Of a stretch of 64,000 nucleotides of DNA, positions 20,192 to 29,055 are shown piece after piece. Below the pieces are notes generated by a model. That model saw nothing but the letters and a program-made list of their open reading frames with translations. It did no database searches and had not been told where the DNA came from. Source of the stretch: Aquabacterium sp. (GTDB lineage: Bacteria; Pseudomonadota; Gammaproteobacteria; Burkholderiales; Burkholderiaceae_C); contig JAHFQM010000007.1 in assembly GCA_023266355.1 (NCBI GenBank), positions 124,001 to 188,000 on the forward strand. Direction: 5' to 3'. The position numbers and the translations under genes were made by a program. The stretch's first letter is position 1. The number at the start of each line of letters is the position of its first letter.

Positions 20192-20893
20192 TCAGCCCTC
20201 GCCCTCGCGGCCCAGTGCCGCCCAGTCGAGGATGTCGATGCGGCCGTACTGGCAGCGCAGCAGGCCGCGCGCTTCGAAGTCCTTGAGCACGAGGTTGACC
20301 GTCTGTCGCGTCAGCGCGAGCATGGCGCCAAGTTGCTCCTGGTTGAGTTGCAGGGCATCGCGGGTCTGGCCTTCGGCGAGCTGGCCGTGGGCCGTGGCCA
20401 ATGACAGCAGGCGCCGCGCCACGCGGGCCGGGGCGGCCAGCAAGGCGAGCTCTTCCACGCCCATGAACAGGGCGCGCAGCTTTTCCATGGCGAGCTGGCC
20501 AAAGGCTTGCCAGCGGCGCGGGTCTTCGGCCAGCAGGGCGTGCAGCTCGGCCAATGGCAGCCACAGCAGGGTGCTGGCCTCGCGGGCGTCGGCGTTGTGC
20601 GTGCGCGGGCCGCCGTCGATCAGGGCGATTTCACCGAACCACTGCGGCGCCTCGGCCACGGCCACCAGGGCTTCTTTGCCGCCGGGGCCGACCGCGCCCA
20701 CGCTGATGGCGCCCGACAGCACCGCGTACAGGCCGCTGTTGGCATCGCCCCGCGCGAACAGGCGCTCGCCGCGGGCCAGCTGCACGCGGCGACCAGGCTG
20801 CACCAGGCGGTGTTGGAAACCTTCGGGCAGGCCCGAGAACCAGCGGCCCTGGCGCAGCAGGGCCAGGGTGGGGGCGTCGTGGGTGGGTGTCAC
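20192..20893 (-). CDS. Crp/Fnr-family transcriptional regulator
   Basis: The protein has 233 residues from a GTG at 20893; the open frame continues upstream but is not family-like. An N-terminal cyclic-nucleotide-binding-type beta-roll (GERLFARGDANSGLYAVLSG, then FGEIALIDGGPR) is followed by a C-terminal winged helix (QLNQEQLGAMLALTRQTVNLV). There is no FNR-type N-terminal Cys cluster, so it is not an oxygen sensor of that kind. The ligand and targets are unknown. Convergent with trhP. Confidence 0.88.
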   Translation of the reverse strand: MTPTHDAPTLALLRQGRWFSGLPEGFQHRLVQPGRRVQLARGERLFARGDANSGLYAVLSGAISVGAVGPGGKEALVAVAEAPQWFGEIALIDGGPRTHNADAREASTLLWLPLAELHALLAEDPRRWQAFGQLAMEKLRALFMGVEELALLAAPARVARRLLSLATAHGQLAEGQTRDALQLNQEQLGAMLALTRQTVNLVLKDFEARGLLRCQYGRIDILDWAALGREGEG

Positions 20894-21062
20894 AGGCGCG
20901 CAGGTTACGCGCCACAGCGGTGGCGGCGCTAGGTGACATCCCTGAGGCGCGGGCACACGGACTGTCGGGCAGATGGCAGACACGCGCAGGCGCAGGCCCC
21001 ACGATGTGGCCACTGCCCCGTGCCAAATGCCCGATGTTCCTGCCGCCACCCTGAGGCCCGCC

Positions 21063-21602
21063 ATGAAGACCCTGACCGACCACCTCGCCACCTATGCCGC
21101 CTACCACCGCCATGTGCGCAACGTGGCCACGCACTTCGTGGGCATCCCCGTCATCGTGGTGTCGGTGATGGCGCTGCTGGGCCGCGCCGCGCTGGACGTG
21201 GGCGGCGTGTCGGTGTCGCTGGCCACGCTGACCTGGCTGGCGTCCACGCTGTTTTTCCTGCGCCTGGACCTGCGCTACGGCCTGACCATGGCCGTGCTGA
21301 CCGGCTTGTCGCTGTGGGCCGGGCACGCCCTGGCCGCCTTGCCCATGGCGGCCTGGTTGAGCGCCAGCCTGGGCCTGTTCTTCGGCGGCTGGGTGCTGCA
21401 GTTCATCGGCCACATCTACGAGGGCCGCAAGCCGGCGTTCGTCGATGACATCACCGGCCTGGTCATCGGGCCGCTGTTCGTGGTGGCCGAGGCCGGTTTC
21501 CTGCTGGGTTGGCGCCGCGAGGTGCAGGCCGCCATCGAGGCCCGCGTGGGCCCGGTGGGTGCCTTGTCGGCCCGCGAGCGCGGGGTGGCGCTGGGGCGCT
21601 GA
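21063..21602 (+). CDS. Mpo1-like (DUF962) membrane protein
   Basis: The protein has 179 residues with four hydrophobic segments. Family signature residues are present: H...N...HFVGIP near the N-terminus and QFIGHIYEGRKPAF in the second half. Yeast Mpo1 is an iron-dependent 2-hydroxy fatty acid dioxygenase of the same family, whose His residues bind the metal; they are kept here. Bacterial function is not established. Start chosen at the ATG before KTLTDHLATYAAYHRH. Confidence 0.85.
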   Translation: MKTLTDHLATYAAYHRHVRNVATHFVGIPVIVVSVMALLGRAALDVGGVSVSLATLTWLASTLFFLRLDLRYGLTMAVLTGLSLWAGHALAALPMAAWLSASLGLFFGGWVLQFIGHIYEGRKPAFVDDITGLVIGPLFVVAEAGFLLGWRREVQAAIEARVGPVGALSARERGVALGR

Positions 21603-21718
21603 AGCGTGAGGCTGTGCCGGCGCGCGCAGGCCGTCGGTGAGAGATGTGGGGTGCCCCCTGTGAAATGGGCCCGCGAGGGGCGACAATCACCCTCTTTGCG
21701 ATTCACTGCGACCGACCC

Positions 21719-22807
21719 ATGTCCTCGACGAACCCGGCCCCCTCTGCCGAGACCGCTGATCCCGCCAACGCCGTGACGGCCGCGCCTGCCGCGCTGCCCA
21801 CGGAGGTGGTGCCCGCTGCCGCTGCCGAGCCTCTGGCCACGCAGCCCGACGCGGCGGCTCAGCCCGAGCTGGCCGCGTCAGCCGATGGCAGCGACCCTGC
21901 CGAGGCCATGGCCGAGAGCCGTGCTGAAGACAGCGCCGAGGAAGGCTCTGAGGGAGGCGCCACCCAGCCTGCTGCCGCAGCCGCCCCGGCCGCCGCGCCC
22001 CGCGCCGAGGTGTCCACCGCGGCCACCGGCGCCCGCCTGGCCGATCTCTTCCCGGCCCTGTTCGGCGGAGCGCCCAAGCCCTTGAAGCTGCGCATCCAGG
22101 TGGACATCCAGGAGCGCGCGCCCGGCGAGTTCAGCAAGCAGGCCCTGTCGGCCTTCTTCCGCCGCCTCACCGGTGCCACGTCCTACCTCGTGGCCGTGTC
22201 GCGCGGCAAGCAGCGTTTTGACCTCGATGGCCAGCCCGCTGGCGAGCTCAGCGAAGAGCACCGCCAGCTGGCTGCCGATGAGCTCACCCGCCGCCGCGCC
22301 AACCAGCAGGCTCGCCGTGTCCAGGAAGATGCCCAGCGCGAACAGGAAGAAGCCGGCCGCCGCCAGCGCTTCAGCCTGCTGCGCGACTTCGAAACCACCA
22401 AGCTGACCACGGCCAATTTCTGCGCGCTCAAGGGCATCGCGCCCGAGCAGCTCGACGGCTTGCTGGACCAGGCCCGCAAGGAAGCCCAGGAAGATGCGGC
22501 CCGTCCACAGCGACCGCACCATCGCCCCGAGCACGGCCATGGCCGCCCGGGCCAGGGCCCGGGTCGCCGTGACGGTGAGCGCCGAGATGGCGAACGCGGC
22601 CCCCGCCGCGAAGGTGGCCGCAACGAGGGCCGCAACGATGGTCCTCGTGCGGAAGCCGGTGGCCGACGTGACGACCGTGGCCGTCCGCAAGGGCCTCGCG
22701 GCCCGCGCGGTGGCGGTGGTGGCCGCGAGGGCGGCGGTGCGGGTGGCCAAGGTGGCGCCGGTGGCGCAGGCGGTCGCAACGACCGTGGTGGCCCGCCGCG
22801 CGGCTGA
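21719..22807 (+). CDS. ProQ/FinO-family RNA chaperone with long disordered ends
   Basis: The protein has 362 residues. The ~110-residue ProQ/FinO core lies near residues 105-220 (LFPALFGGAPKPLKLRIQVD, FFRRLTGATSYL) and binds structured RNA. Before it are about 100 residues rich in Ala, Glu and Pro; after it comes a Glu/Gln/Arg-rich helix and a ~90-residue tail rich in Arg-Gly and Arg-Asp repeats ending in a Gly-rich stretch. E. coli ProQ is only 232 residues. The tail resembles RGG boxes that bind RNA. The following small membrane-protein gene starts 8 bp later. Confidence 0.9.
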   Translation: MSSTNPAPSAETADPANAVTAAPAALPTEVVPAAAAEPLATQPDAAAQPELAASADGSDPAEAMAESRAEDSAEEGSEGGATQPAAAAAPAAAPRAEVSTAATGARLADLFPALFGGAPKPLKLRIQVDIQERAPGEFSKQALSAFFRRLTGATSYLVAVSRGKQRFDLDGQPAGELSEEHRQLAADELTRRRANQQARRVQEDAQREQEEAGRRQRFSLLRDFETTKLTTANFCALKGIAPEQLDGLLDQARKEAQEDAARPQRPHHRPEHGHGRPGQGPGRRDGERRDGERGPRREGGRNEGRNDGPRAEAGGRRDDRGRPQGPRGPRGGGGGREGGGAGGQGGAGGAGGRNDRGGPPRG

Positions 22808-22815
22808 GCCCGGCC

Positions 22816-23226
22816 ATGAGCCTGACCCACAACACCTACCTCTGGGAGCACTGGAAGTTCAACGCCGAGCAGCGGCTCAAGGCGTTCAACTTCTACGTGG
22901 CGCTGTCCATCTTTGCCAATGGCATGGTGTTCGCGGCCCTGGAGAAGGCCACGCACCCGGCCGTGCTGGTGTTGCTGGGCGGCTTCGTCAGCGTGCTGGC
23001 CCTGGTGTTCGCCGTGGTGGACGCGCGCAGCCGTCACCTGCTGCACCTCACCAAGCAGGGCCTCAAGCAACTCGAAGCCGAGTTGCCCGAGCATGCCCGC
23101 CTCTTCCTGCTCGACGACCAGCGCCGCTGGCGCTGGGTGCGCTACACCGCGGCCTTCAATCTGCTGTTCTTGCTGCAGCTGGTGTTCGGTCTGGGCGTGA
23201 CGGCTTACGGCATCAGCCGTTGGTGA
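22816..23226 (+). CDS. Small membrane protein of unknown function
   Basis: The protein has 136 residues. It has two hydrophobic hairpins: one at about 25-70 (FYVALSIFANGMVFAALE and AVLVLLGGFVSVLALVFAVV) and one at the C-terminus (AFNLLFLLQLVFGLGVTAYG), joined by a charged cytoplasmic loop with basic and aromatic residues. It starts 8 bp after the ProQ-like gene, so the two are probably co-transcribed. I do not recognise the family. Confidence 0.75.
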   Translation: MSLTHNTYLWEHWKFNAEQRLKAFNFYVALSIFANGMVFAALEKATHPAVLVLLGGFVSVLALVFAVVDARSRHLLHLTKQGLKQLEAELPEHARLFLLDDQRRWRWVRYTAAFNLLFLLQLVFGLGVTAYGISRW

Positions 23227-23256
23227 AGTTGCGCAGGCCGCTGAGGCCGCGCAGCC

Positions 23257-24771
23257 TCACACCAGCTCGGCCGCCGCTTCCTGCGTGAGCATCGAGCCCG
23301 TGCGCTGCTGGCGCAGGTGCCAGGCAAACGCCTCTTCCAGCAAGTGCGGCGTGTGGCCCCCGCGGCGGCAAGCCGCGCGGAAGTAGTCGTTCAGCTGCTC
23401 GCGGTAGCTCGGGTCCACGCAGTGCGCGATCATCTCCTGCGCACGTTCGCGCGGCGCCAGGCCACGCAGGTCGGCCAGGCCGTGCTCGGTCACGATCACA
23501 TCGACATCGTGCTCGGTGTGGTCCACGTGCGTGACCATGGGCACCACGCTGGAGATCTTGCCGCCCTTGGCCAGCGACTTGGTCACGAACACCGACATGT
23601 GGGCGTTGCGCGCGAAGTCGCCCGAGCCACCGATGCCGTTCATCATCTGCGTGCCATTGACGTGCGTGGAGTTGACGTTGCCGTACAGGTCCACCTCCAG
23701 CGCCGTGTTGATGGTGATGAGGCCCAGGCGGCGCACCACCTCGGGGTGGTTGCTGATCTCCTGCGGGCGCAGCACGATGCGCTGCTTGTAGAAGTCCAGG
23801 TTCGCCATCACGCGCTCGTAGCAGGCCTTGGACAGCGTCATCGACGAGGCCGAGGCAAAGGCCATGCGCCCGGATTCGAGCAACTCGATGCTGCTGTCTT
23901 GCAGCACCTCGGAGTACATCGTCATGTTGTCGAAGGGCGACTCCAGCAGGCCGTGCAGCACCGCGTTGGCGATGGTGCCGATGCCCGCCTGCAGCGGCTG
24001 CAGCGACGGTGACAGGCGGCCAGCCTTGACCTCGCGCAGCAAGAAGCCGTTGAGGTGGCCGGCGATGGCCTCGGTCTCGATGTCCGGCGGCAGCACGGTC
24101 GAGGGGCTGTCGGGGCGGTCGGTGAAAACGATGCCGGCGATCTTGTCCGGGTTGATGGCGATCGCCGTGCAGCCGATGCGGTCGTCCACGCCGGTCAGCG
24201 GGATGGGCTGGCGGTGTGGCCGGTAGGTCGGGATGTAGATGTCGTGCAGGCCTTCGAGGCCCAGCGGCACGCTCAGGTTGACCTCGACGATGACCTGCTT
24301 GGCCAGGATGGCGAAGCTGGCCGAATTGCCCACCGAGGTCGTCGGCACGATGGCGCCGTCCTCGGTGATGCAGGTGGCCTCGATCACGGCGATGTCCACC
24401 GGCGCGATCTGCTTGTTGCGCAGCATCTCGACCGTCTCGGAGAGGTGCTGGTCCAGGAACATCACCTCGCCGGCATTGATGCGCTGGCGCAGGCTGGCGT
24501 CCACTTGGAAAGGCATGCGGCGTGCGGTGACGCCCGCGTCGGACAGCACCTTGTCGGCATCGTGGCCCAGCGAGGCGCCCGTCATCAGCGTGATCTGCAG
24601 CGGGTGCTGTTTGGCACGCTCGGCCAGGGCGAAGGGCACGGCCTTGCAGTCGCCAGCACGGGTGAAGCCGCTCATGCCCACGGTCATGCCGTCGGTGATG
24701 AGGGCGGCGGCGTCTTGCGCCGACATGACCTTGTCCCGCAAGCGGGCCAGGCGGATGCGTTCTGGGTGCAC
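23257..24771 (-). CDS. Acetyl-CoA hydrolase/succinyl-CoA:acetate CoA-transferase family protein
   Basis: The protein has 504 residues from a GTG at 24771 supported by GGAGA 8 bases upstream; the upstream extension is not conserved-looking. It belongs to the Cat1/Ach1/ScpC family: a glycine-rich CoA loop (GMTVGMSGFTRAGDCK), the catalytic Glu in MYSEVLQDSS, and GGSGDFARNAHMS near the C-terminus. It moves CoA between short-chain acids such as acetate, propionate and succinate. A LysR regulator is encoded divergently and probably controls it. Confidence 0.93.
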   Translation of the reverse strand: MHPERIRLARLRDKVMSAQDAAALITDGMTVGMSGFTRAGDCKAVPFALAERAKQHPLQITLMTGASLGHDADKVLSDAGVTARRMPFQVDASLRQRINAGEVMFLDQHLSETVEMLRNKQIAPVDIAVIEATCITEDGAIVPTTSVGNSASFAILAKQVIVEVNLSVPLGLEGLHDIYIPTYRPHRQPIPLTGVDDRIGCTAIAINPDKIAGIVFTDRPDSPSTVLPPDIETEAIAGHLNGFLLREVKAGRLSPSLQPLQAGIGTIANAVLHGLLESPFDNMTMYSEVLQDSSIELLESGRMAFASASSMTLSKACYERVMANLDFYKQRIVLRPQEISNHPEVVRRLGLITINTALEVDLYGNVNSTHVNGTQMMNGIGGSGDFARNAHMSVFVTKSLAKGGKISSVVPMVTHVDHTEHDVDVIVTEHGLADLRGLAPRERAQEMIAHCVDPSYREQLNDYFRAACRRGGHTPHLLEEAFAWHLRQQRTGSMLTQEAAAELV

Positions 24772-24941
24772 GGTGTTGTCTCCGATGTCGTTGTCCAGGG
24801 GCACGGGGGCCGCGCCCACTGGGGCCGATCGTGTCAACCCCGGGGCAACGGCATGTTCAGTATCGGCAGCTGCCATGCATGCGTAAAGCGACTTATATTC
24901 ATGCCTGCCATGCGCTTTGTTCATGGCTTGGAGATGTCACT
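24772..24941. promoter_or_regulatory. Divergent promoter region of the CoA-transferase and LysR genes
   Basis: The 170-bp gap is AT-richer in its centre (TTATATTCATG near 24892-24902) and contains TGCATGC-type short palindromes near 24870-24880. A LysR protein would normally bind a T-N11-A dyad here; no single site stands out. Confidence 0.4.
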
Positions 24942-25820
24942 GTGGACCTGCGCGCCCTGCGCTACTTCGTCGAGACCGTGCGCCGCCAGAGCTTCACGCA
25001 GGCGGCCGATGCGCTCAGCGTCACGCAATCGACCATCAGCAAGATGGTGCGGCAACTCGAAGACGAGCTGGGCCAGCCGCTGCTGGTCCGCCAGGCGCGC
25101 GGTCTGCAACTCACCGACGTGGGCCGGGTGGTGTTCGAGCGCGGCCAGGAAGCCCTGGCCGTGGCCCAGGCCCTGCACCGCGAGGTGGACGACCTCGCAG
25201 CCCTGTCGCGCGGCACGTTGACGGTGGGCATCCCGCCCATGGTCAATGTGTTCTTCTCGCCGCTCATCCAGCGCTTCCGGGCGGCCCACCCCGGCATTGC
25301 CTTGCAGGTGCGCGAAGCCGGCGGCGACGTCATCGAGCAGATGGTGGCCGAGGGCGAACTGGAGGTGGGCGTGAGCATCCTGCCGCTGGCGCCACACAGC
25401 GTGCTGGCCGCCGATGTGCTGGGGCGTTACCCGGTCTGCCTGGTGGGCACGGCCGATGCCGCCTGGGCGCACCGCAAGCGGCCCAGCCTGGCGCTGCTGC
25501 ACGAGCAGCCGGTGGTGATGCCGGGCGAAGGCTTCGCGCTCGACCGCCACCTGCGCCAGCGCTGGCAGCAGGCCGGCATCGCGCCGCGCGTGGTGGCCGA
25601 AAGCGCCCAGTGGGATTTCCTGCTGTCCATGGCCCAGGCCGGCATGGGCACGGCCATCCTGCCGCAGCCCCTGCTGCAACGCCTGAGCCTGCCGCCCGAG
25701 CTGGTGGTGCGCCCGCTGCCGGCTTCCGAGCTGGACTGGGCCGTGGCCCACGTGTGGGCCGCCGGGCGCTACATGAGCCATGCGGCGCGGGCCTGGTTGG
25801 CGGTGTGCCGCGCGGGCTGA
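24942..25820 (+). CDS. LysR-family transcriptional regulator
   Basis: The protein has 292 residues. It starts at a GTG with GGAG 8 bases upstream and reads VDLRALRYFVETVRRQSFTQ, the standard LysR winged-helix start. The helix-turn-helix covers about residues 17-36 (FTQAADALSVTQSTISKMVR); the effector domain follows (GTLTVGIPP onward). Divergent orientation suggests control of the CoA transferase. The effector is unknown; a short-chain organic acid or its CoA ester would fit. Confidence 0.93.
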   Translation: MDLRALRYFVETVRRQSFTQAADALSVTQSTISKMVRQLEDELGQPLLVRQARGLQLTDVGRVVFERGQEALAVAQALHREVDDLAALSRGTLTVGIPPMVNVFFSPLIQRFRAAHPGIALQVREAGGDVIEQMVAEGELEVGVSILPLAPHSVLAADVLGRYPVCLVGTADAAWAHRKRPSLALLHEQPVVMPGEGFALDRHLRQRWQQAGIAPRVVAESAQWDFLLSMAQAGMGTAILPQPLLQRLSLPPELVVRPLPASELDWAVAHVWAAGRYMSHAARAWLAVCRAG

Positions 25821-25890
25821 CGGCCCCCTGCGCATCGCCACAAGCCACCCCGCGGCAGGCACAATGGCCACCCCTTCCGAACGCACCACC

Positions 25891-27249
25891 ATGTCCGACC
25901 CTCTGCCCGCGCCTGAGCCCACCCCTTCGCCCGATGCCCAGGCCAACGCCGCAGCGCTGGCCCGTTTCGGCGCCTTGCTGCGCGAGGCTGCGGACGCGGG
26001 CCGCCTGGTGCAGCTGATGCTGGTGGCCTACCAGGGGGGTGTGGCCGACATCGAAGCGCTCGGGCAGCAGCTGCAGCGCGTCATCGCGCGGCCCGTGCTG
26101 CTGCGCGGCCAGCCCCACCTGAGCCTGGTGCTGCGCTTCCCCACGAAGGACATCACCAAGAACCTGCCGCTGGACGAGGCCTGGCACCACCTCGGCCTGT
26201 GGCTGCGCGATGGCGCCTTCCGCAACGCCCACCTCTTCACGCCGACCGAGGAAGTGCAGCTCGCCTTCAGCAAAAAGGGCAAGGCCACGGTGCGCGTGGG
26301 CAAGCTGTCGAACGCCAAACCGACGGCACAGACGGTGACACAGATTGCGGCCCATGGTGCGACCCATCTGACGGCCCCGGCCGAAGCCTCGGCGCCTGCC
26401 GCGGTCCCGGGCGCCCACAACCGCGACAAGCACCGCCTGATCGAGCTCTCCCGCCCCTTCCTGCGCGAGCTGGGCGTGACCGACGCGCGTGGCCAGCTGG
26501 TGCCGGCCATGTCGCGCAAATGGAAGCAGATCAACAAGTTCATCGAGGTGTTCGCCGCGGCCCTGGCGCGTTCGCCCTTGGCCCAGCCCCCGCGCGACCA
26601 GCAGCCCATCCACGTGGTCGATTTCGGCTCGGGCAAGGGCTACCTGACCTTCGCCATCCACGACTGGTTGCGCCACACCTTGCAGCGCGAAGCCGTGGTC
26701 ACGGGTGTGGAACTGCGCGAAGACCTCGTCCAGCTCTGCCGCGGCGTCATCGACAAGCTGCACCTCGACGGCATGGACTATGAACAGGGCGACGTGCGTG
26801 ACTACCACCCGGCCCAGCTCAACGTGATGATCGCGCTGCATGCTTGCGACATCGCCACCGACCACGCCATCCACCTCGGCATCCGCGCGGGCGCCGAGAT
26901 CATCCTGTGCTCGCCGTGCTGCCACAAGGAAGTGCGCCCGCAGCTGCTCAACCCGCACCCGCTGCGGCCCATCTTGCAGCACGGCATCCACCAGGCGCAG
27001 GAAGCCGAGATGCTCACCGACGGCTTGCGGGCCTTGCTGCTGGACGCGGCTGGCTACGACACCCAGGTCTTCGAGTTCATCTCGCTGGAGCACACCAACA
27101 AGAACAAGATGATCCTGGCCGTCAAGCGCGCCGAAGCCGGTTCGGCCGACGCCGTGGTCGCGCAGATCCGCGACATCAAGGCCTTCTACGGCATCCAGGC
27201 GCAGTGCCTGGAACAACTGCTCCGGGCCGACGGGCTGCTGCCGGCCTGA
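25891..27249 (+). CDS. SAM-dependent methyltransferase (Methyltransf_32-like)
   Basis: The protein has 452 residues from the second possible ATG (25891); an ATG nine codons upstream (25864) cannot be excluded. An N-terminal ~200-residue domain is followed by a methyltransferase domain with motif I VVDFGSGKGYLTFAIHDWL, an acidic ribose-binding residue in GVELREDL, and HACDIATDHAI. A CSPCCHKE motif with adjacent Cys is typical of this family. The target may be RNA or protein; the eukaryotic relatives include tRNA/rRNA-type methyltransferases. Not assigned further. Confidence 0.85.
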   Translation: MSDPLPAPEPTPSPDAQANAAALARFGALLREAADAGRLVQLMLVAYQGGVADIEALGQQLQRVIARPVLLRGQPHLSLVLRFPTKDITKNLPLDEAWHHLGLWLRDGAFRNAHLFTPTEEVQLAFSKKGKATVRVGKLSNAKPTAQTVTQIAAHGATHLTAPAEASAPAAVPGAHNRDKHRLIELSRPFLRELGVTDARGQLVPAMSRKWKQINKFIEVFAAALARSPLAQPPRDQQPIHVVDFGSGKGYLTFAIHDWLRHTLQREAVVTGVELREDLVQLCRGVIDKLHLDGMDYEQGDVRDYHPAQLNVMIALHACDIATDHAIHLGIRAGAEIILCSPCCHKEVRPQLLNPHPLRPILQHGIHQAQEAEMLTDGLRALLLDAAGYDTQVFEFISLEHTNKNKMILAVKRAEAGSADAVVAQIRDIKAFYGIQAQCLEQLLRADGLLPA

Positions 27250-27581
27250 CCCAGGGTTTTCACGGGGTGGGAGGTGTCCGCCATTGCCATGGGTGAGCGG
27301 CATCTCGCTGTGCCAAGCGTGCCAATCGGTGGCACCTAGGGGGGGAATGTGGCGCGGATGAGTCGCGCGAGCCCCCGGTCGCTGTGTACAGTGCGGGCAA
27401 CGATTCGGGCGGTGCCTTGCCGCGCATGCCCGACCCCCAGGGACGCCTGAGACCACAGGCCAGCCATGCACACGATGACGCAGCCAGGCCCGGCGTGCTC
27501 GACGCCCCCCGTGCCACACCCTCACCGAGCCGCCGCACCCCGCGGCGACCGCAGCCATGCCACCGCTGTCGCGGGGCGGCC
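27250..27581 (+). other. Non-coding gap upstream of the YRGVW protein
   Basis: The 332-bp gap has no coding-looking frame. It contains a small perfect inverted repeat, GTGCCA/TGGCAC with a 5-nt spacer (27319-27335), possibly a regulator site, and a C-rich stretch before the next gene. No clear terminator is seen for the methyltransferase gene. Confidence 0.4.
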
Positions 27582-28376
27582 ATGACGCTGAGCGCCGGGG
27601 TGCCCCCCGACTACCGTGGCGTGTGGACCCGCGCTGGCCACACCGACGCCACCCGCGCCGCGCAGGACGCTCCCTGGGCGCGCTGGCTCCAGACCAGCCA
27701 GTGGCATGCCCACCTGCGCGTCCCCCCTGACGCCCTGCAGCAGCGCGAACCGCGCGAGCTCGCTGGCCTCAGCCCCGCGCAGCTCGCCGCGTTGACCCAC
27801 CAGCAGGCCCACTTGGGCGGCGCCCAGGTGCAGGCCCACCCCGAAGGCGAGCTGTGCACCTGGTTGCGCCAGGCCGACTACCAACCGCCCGCGCAGGCCC
27901 CTGACGCAGCCTGGGTCGTGTTCCTGGCGTCCGACCGCCTCATGCGCATCGGGGCGCATGCCGACGACACCGAGCTCTGGCAGCGCCTGCCCGATTCCGT
28001 GGGCCGCTTCCGCTGCCTGGCCGGTCTCGACGCCCAGGGGCAGGACGACGGCCGCCGCGTGCTGGTGGCCGGCGCCTACGCCATGCGCGCGCGGCTGCGT
28101 GCCATCGCCTGGCCGCGCGGCATGCGCCCGGGCCTCAGCCTGGCCGAAGCCATGATGCACCGGCCCGACCAGGCCCTGCACTGGCTGGACCAGGAGCTCA
28201 GCTTCGGCCGCTGCGAGCAGGGCCGCTGGACGGTGGAGCGCTCCACCCTGCCGGCTTGCGAAGGCCAGACCCACCACTGCCAGATGCAGCAGGATGCCGA
28301 CGACCCCGCGCTGGCCTGGGTGGAGATCGACGGCCGCGCCGAACGCTGGCGCGTGCTGGAGTGGTCCGACGCCTGA
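27582..28376 (+). CDS. Conserved protein of unknown function (YRGVW type)
   Basis: The protein has 264 residues. The start is the ATG giving MTLSAGVPPDYRGVWTR; the frame continues upstream without family-like sequence. It is a soluble alpha/beta protein with many Trp (for example VWTRAG, ARWLQTSQWHAHLRVP and the C-terminal ERWRVLEW). The N-terminal YRGVW followed by a 'WLQT...LR' stretch recalls lipocalin-like or HRI1-type small beta-barrels, but I cannot assign a function. It is followed 23 bp later by the SET-domain gene and may share its operon. Confidence 0.75.
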   Translation: MTLSAGVPPDYRGVWTRAGHTDATRAAQDAPWARWLQTSQWHAHLRVPPDALQQREPRELAGLSPAQLAALTHQQAHLGGAQVQAHPEGELCTWLRQADYQPPAQAPDAAWVVFLASDRLMRIGAHADDTELWQRLPDSVGRFRCLAGLDAQGQDDGRRVLVAGAYAMRARLRAIAWPRGMRPGLSLAEAMMHRPDQALHWLDQELSFGRCEQGRWTVERSTLPACEGQTHHCQMQQDADDPALAWVEIDGRAERWRVLEWSDA

Positions 28377-28399
28377 GGATTGCGGTTAGGCTCGCCGCC

Positions 28400-28894
28400 A
28401 TGCCCACGCTGAAACCCCTGACGCCGCCGCCCGCCGACGACACCGTGCCGGCTCCACCGGCCAGGCGCCCGCCCGCCGACCCTCAGAAATTCCAGGTCCG
28501 CGTCGGCCCCAGCGCCATCGACGGCCAGGGCGCGTTCGCCGCCGAGGCCATCCCCGCGCGCCGCAAGATCGGCGAAATCCGCGGCGAGTTCATCGACCTG
28601 GCCGAGGCCCGCGCCCGCGCCCGTGCCGCCGAGCGCAGCACCGGCCGCATCTTCATGGTCGCCATCTCGGAGCGCCGCGCCGTGGACGCCACCCAGTCCA
28701 CCGACCCGCTGCGTTTTGCCAACCACGCCTGCGCCCCCAACATGGTGCTCAAGGTGCAGCAAGGCCGCGTCGCCTTCTACGCGCTGCGCGACATCGCCGA
28801 GGGCGAAGAGCTCACCGCGCGCTACGGCCCGACCCACCACGCAGGCCGCCTGCGCTGCCTGTGCGGTGCGCCGCGCTGCGTGGGCTGGATCTGA
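28400..28894 (+). CDS. SET-domain protein
   Basis: The protein has 164 residues. After ~30 Pro-rich residues the SET fold is complete: GQGAFAAEAI (GxG strand), RFANHACAPNM (the N-H pair that forms the SAM pocket), EELTARYG (catalytic Tyr) and a post-SET Cys motif CLCGAPRC. SET proteins methylate lysines. Bacterial copies often modify small basic proteins or have no known target. No target is evident in the neighbourhood. Confidence 0.88.
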   Translation: MPTLKPLTPPPADDTVPAPPARRPPADPQKFQVRVGPSAIDGQGAFAAEAIPARRKIGEIRGEFIDLAEARARARAAERSTGRIFMVAISERRAVDATQSTDPLRFANHACAPNMVLKVQQGRVAFYALRDIAEGEELTARYGPTHHAGRLRCLCGAPRCVGWI

Positions 28895-29055
28895 CGGCAT
28901 TTGTTCCACCCGGGTGAGGGTCACACCCCCGGGGTTTCCCGGGTTTGACCACCCCATCGGGAGATCGCCCCCTATGCTGTGCCGCTTGGATGCACGTGGC
29001 TGACGCATGCGTCAAGGCCCATGCATCGCCGCACAACGATCGGAGACAGTTCCCC

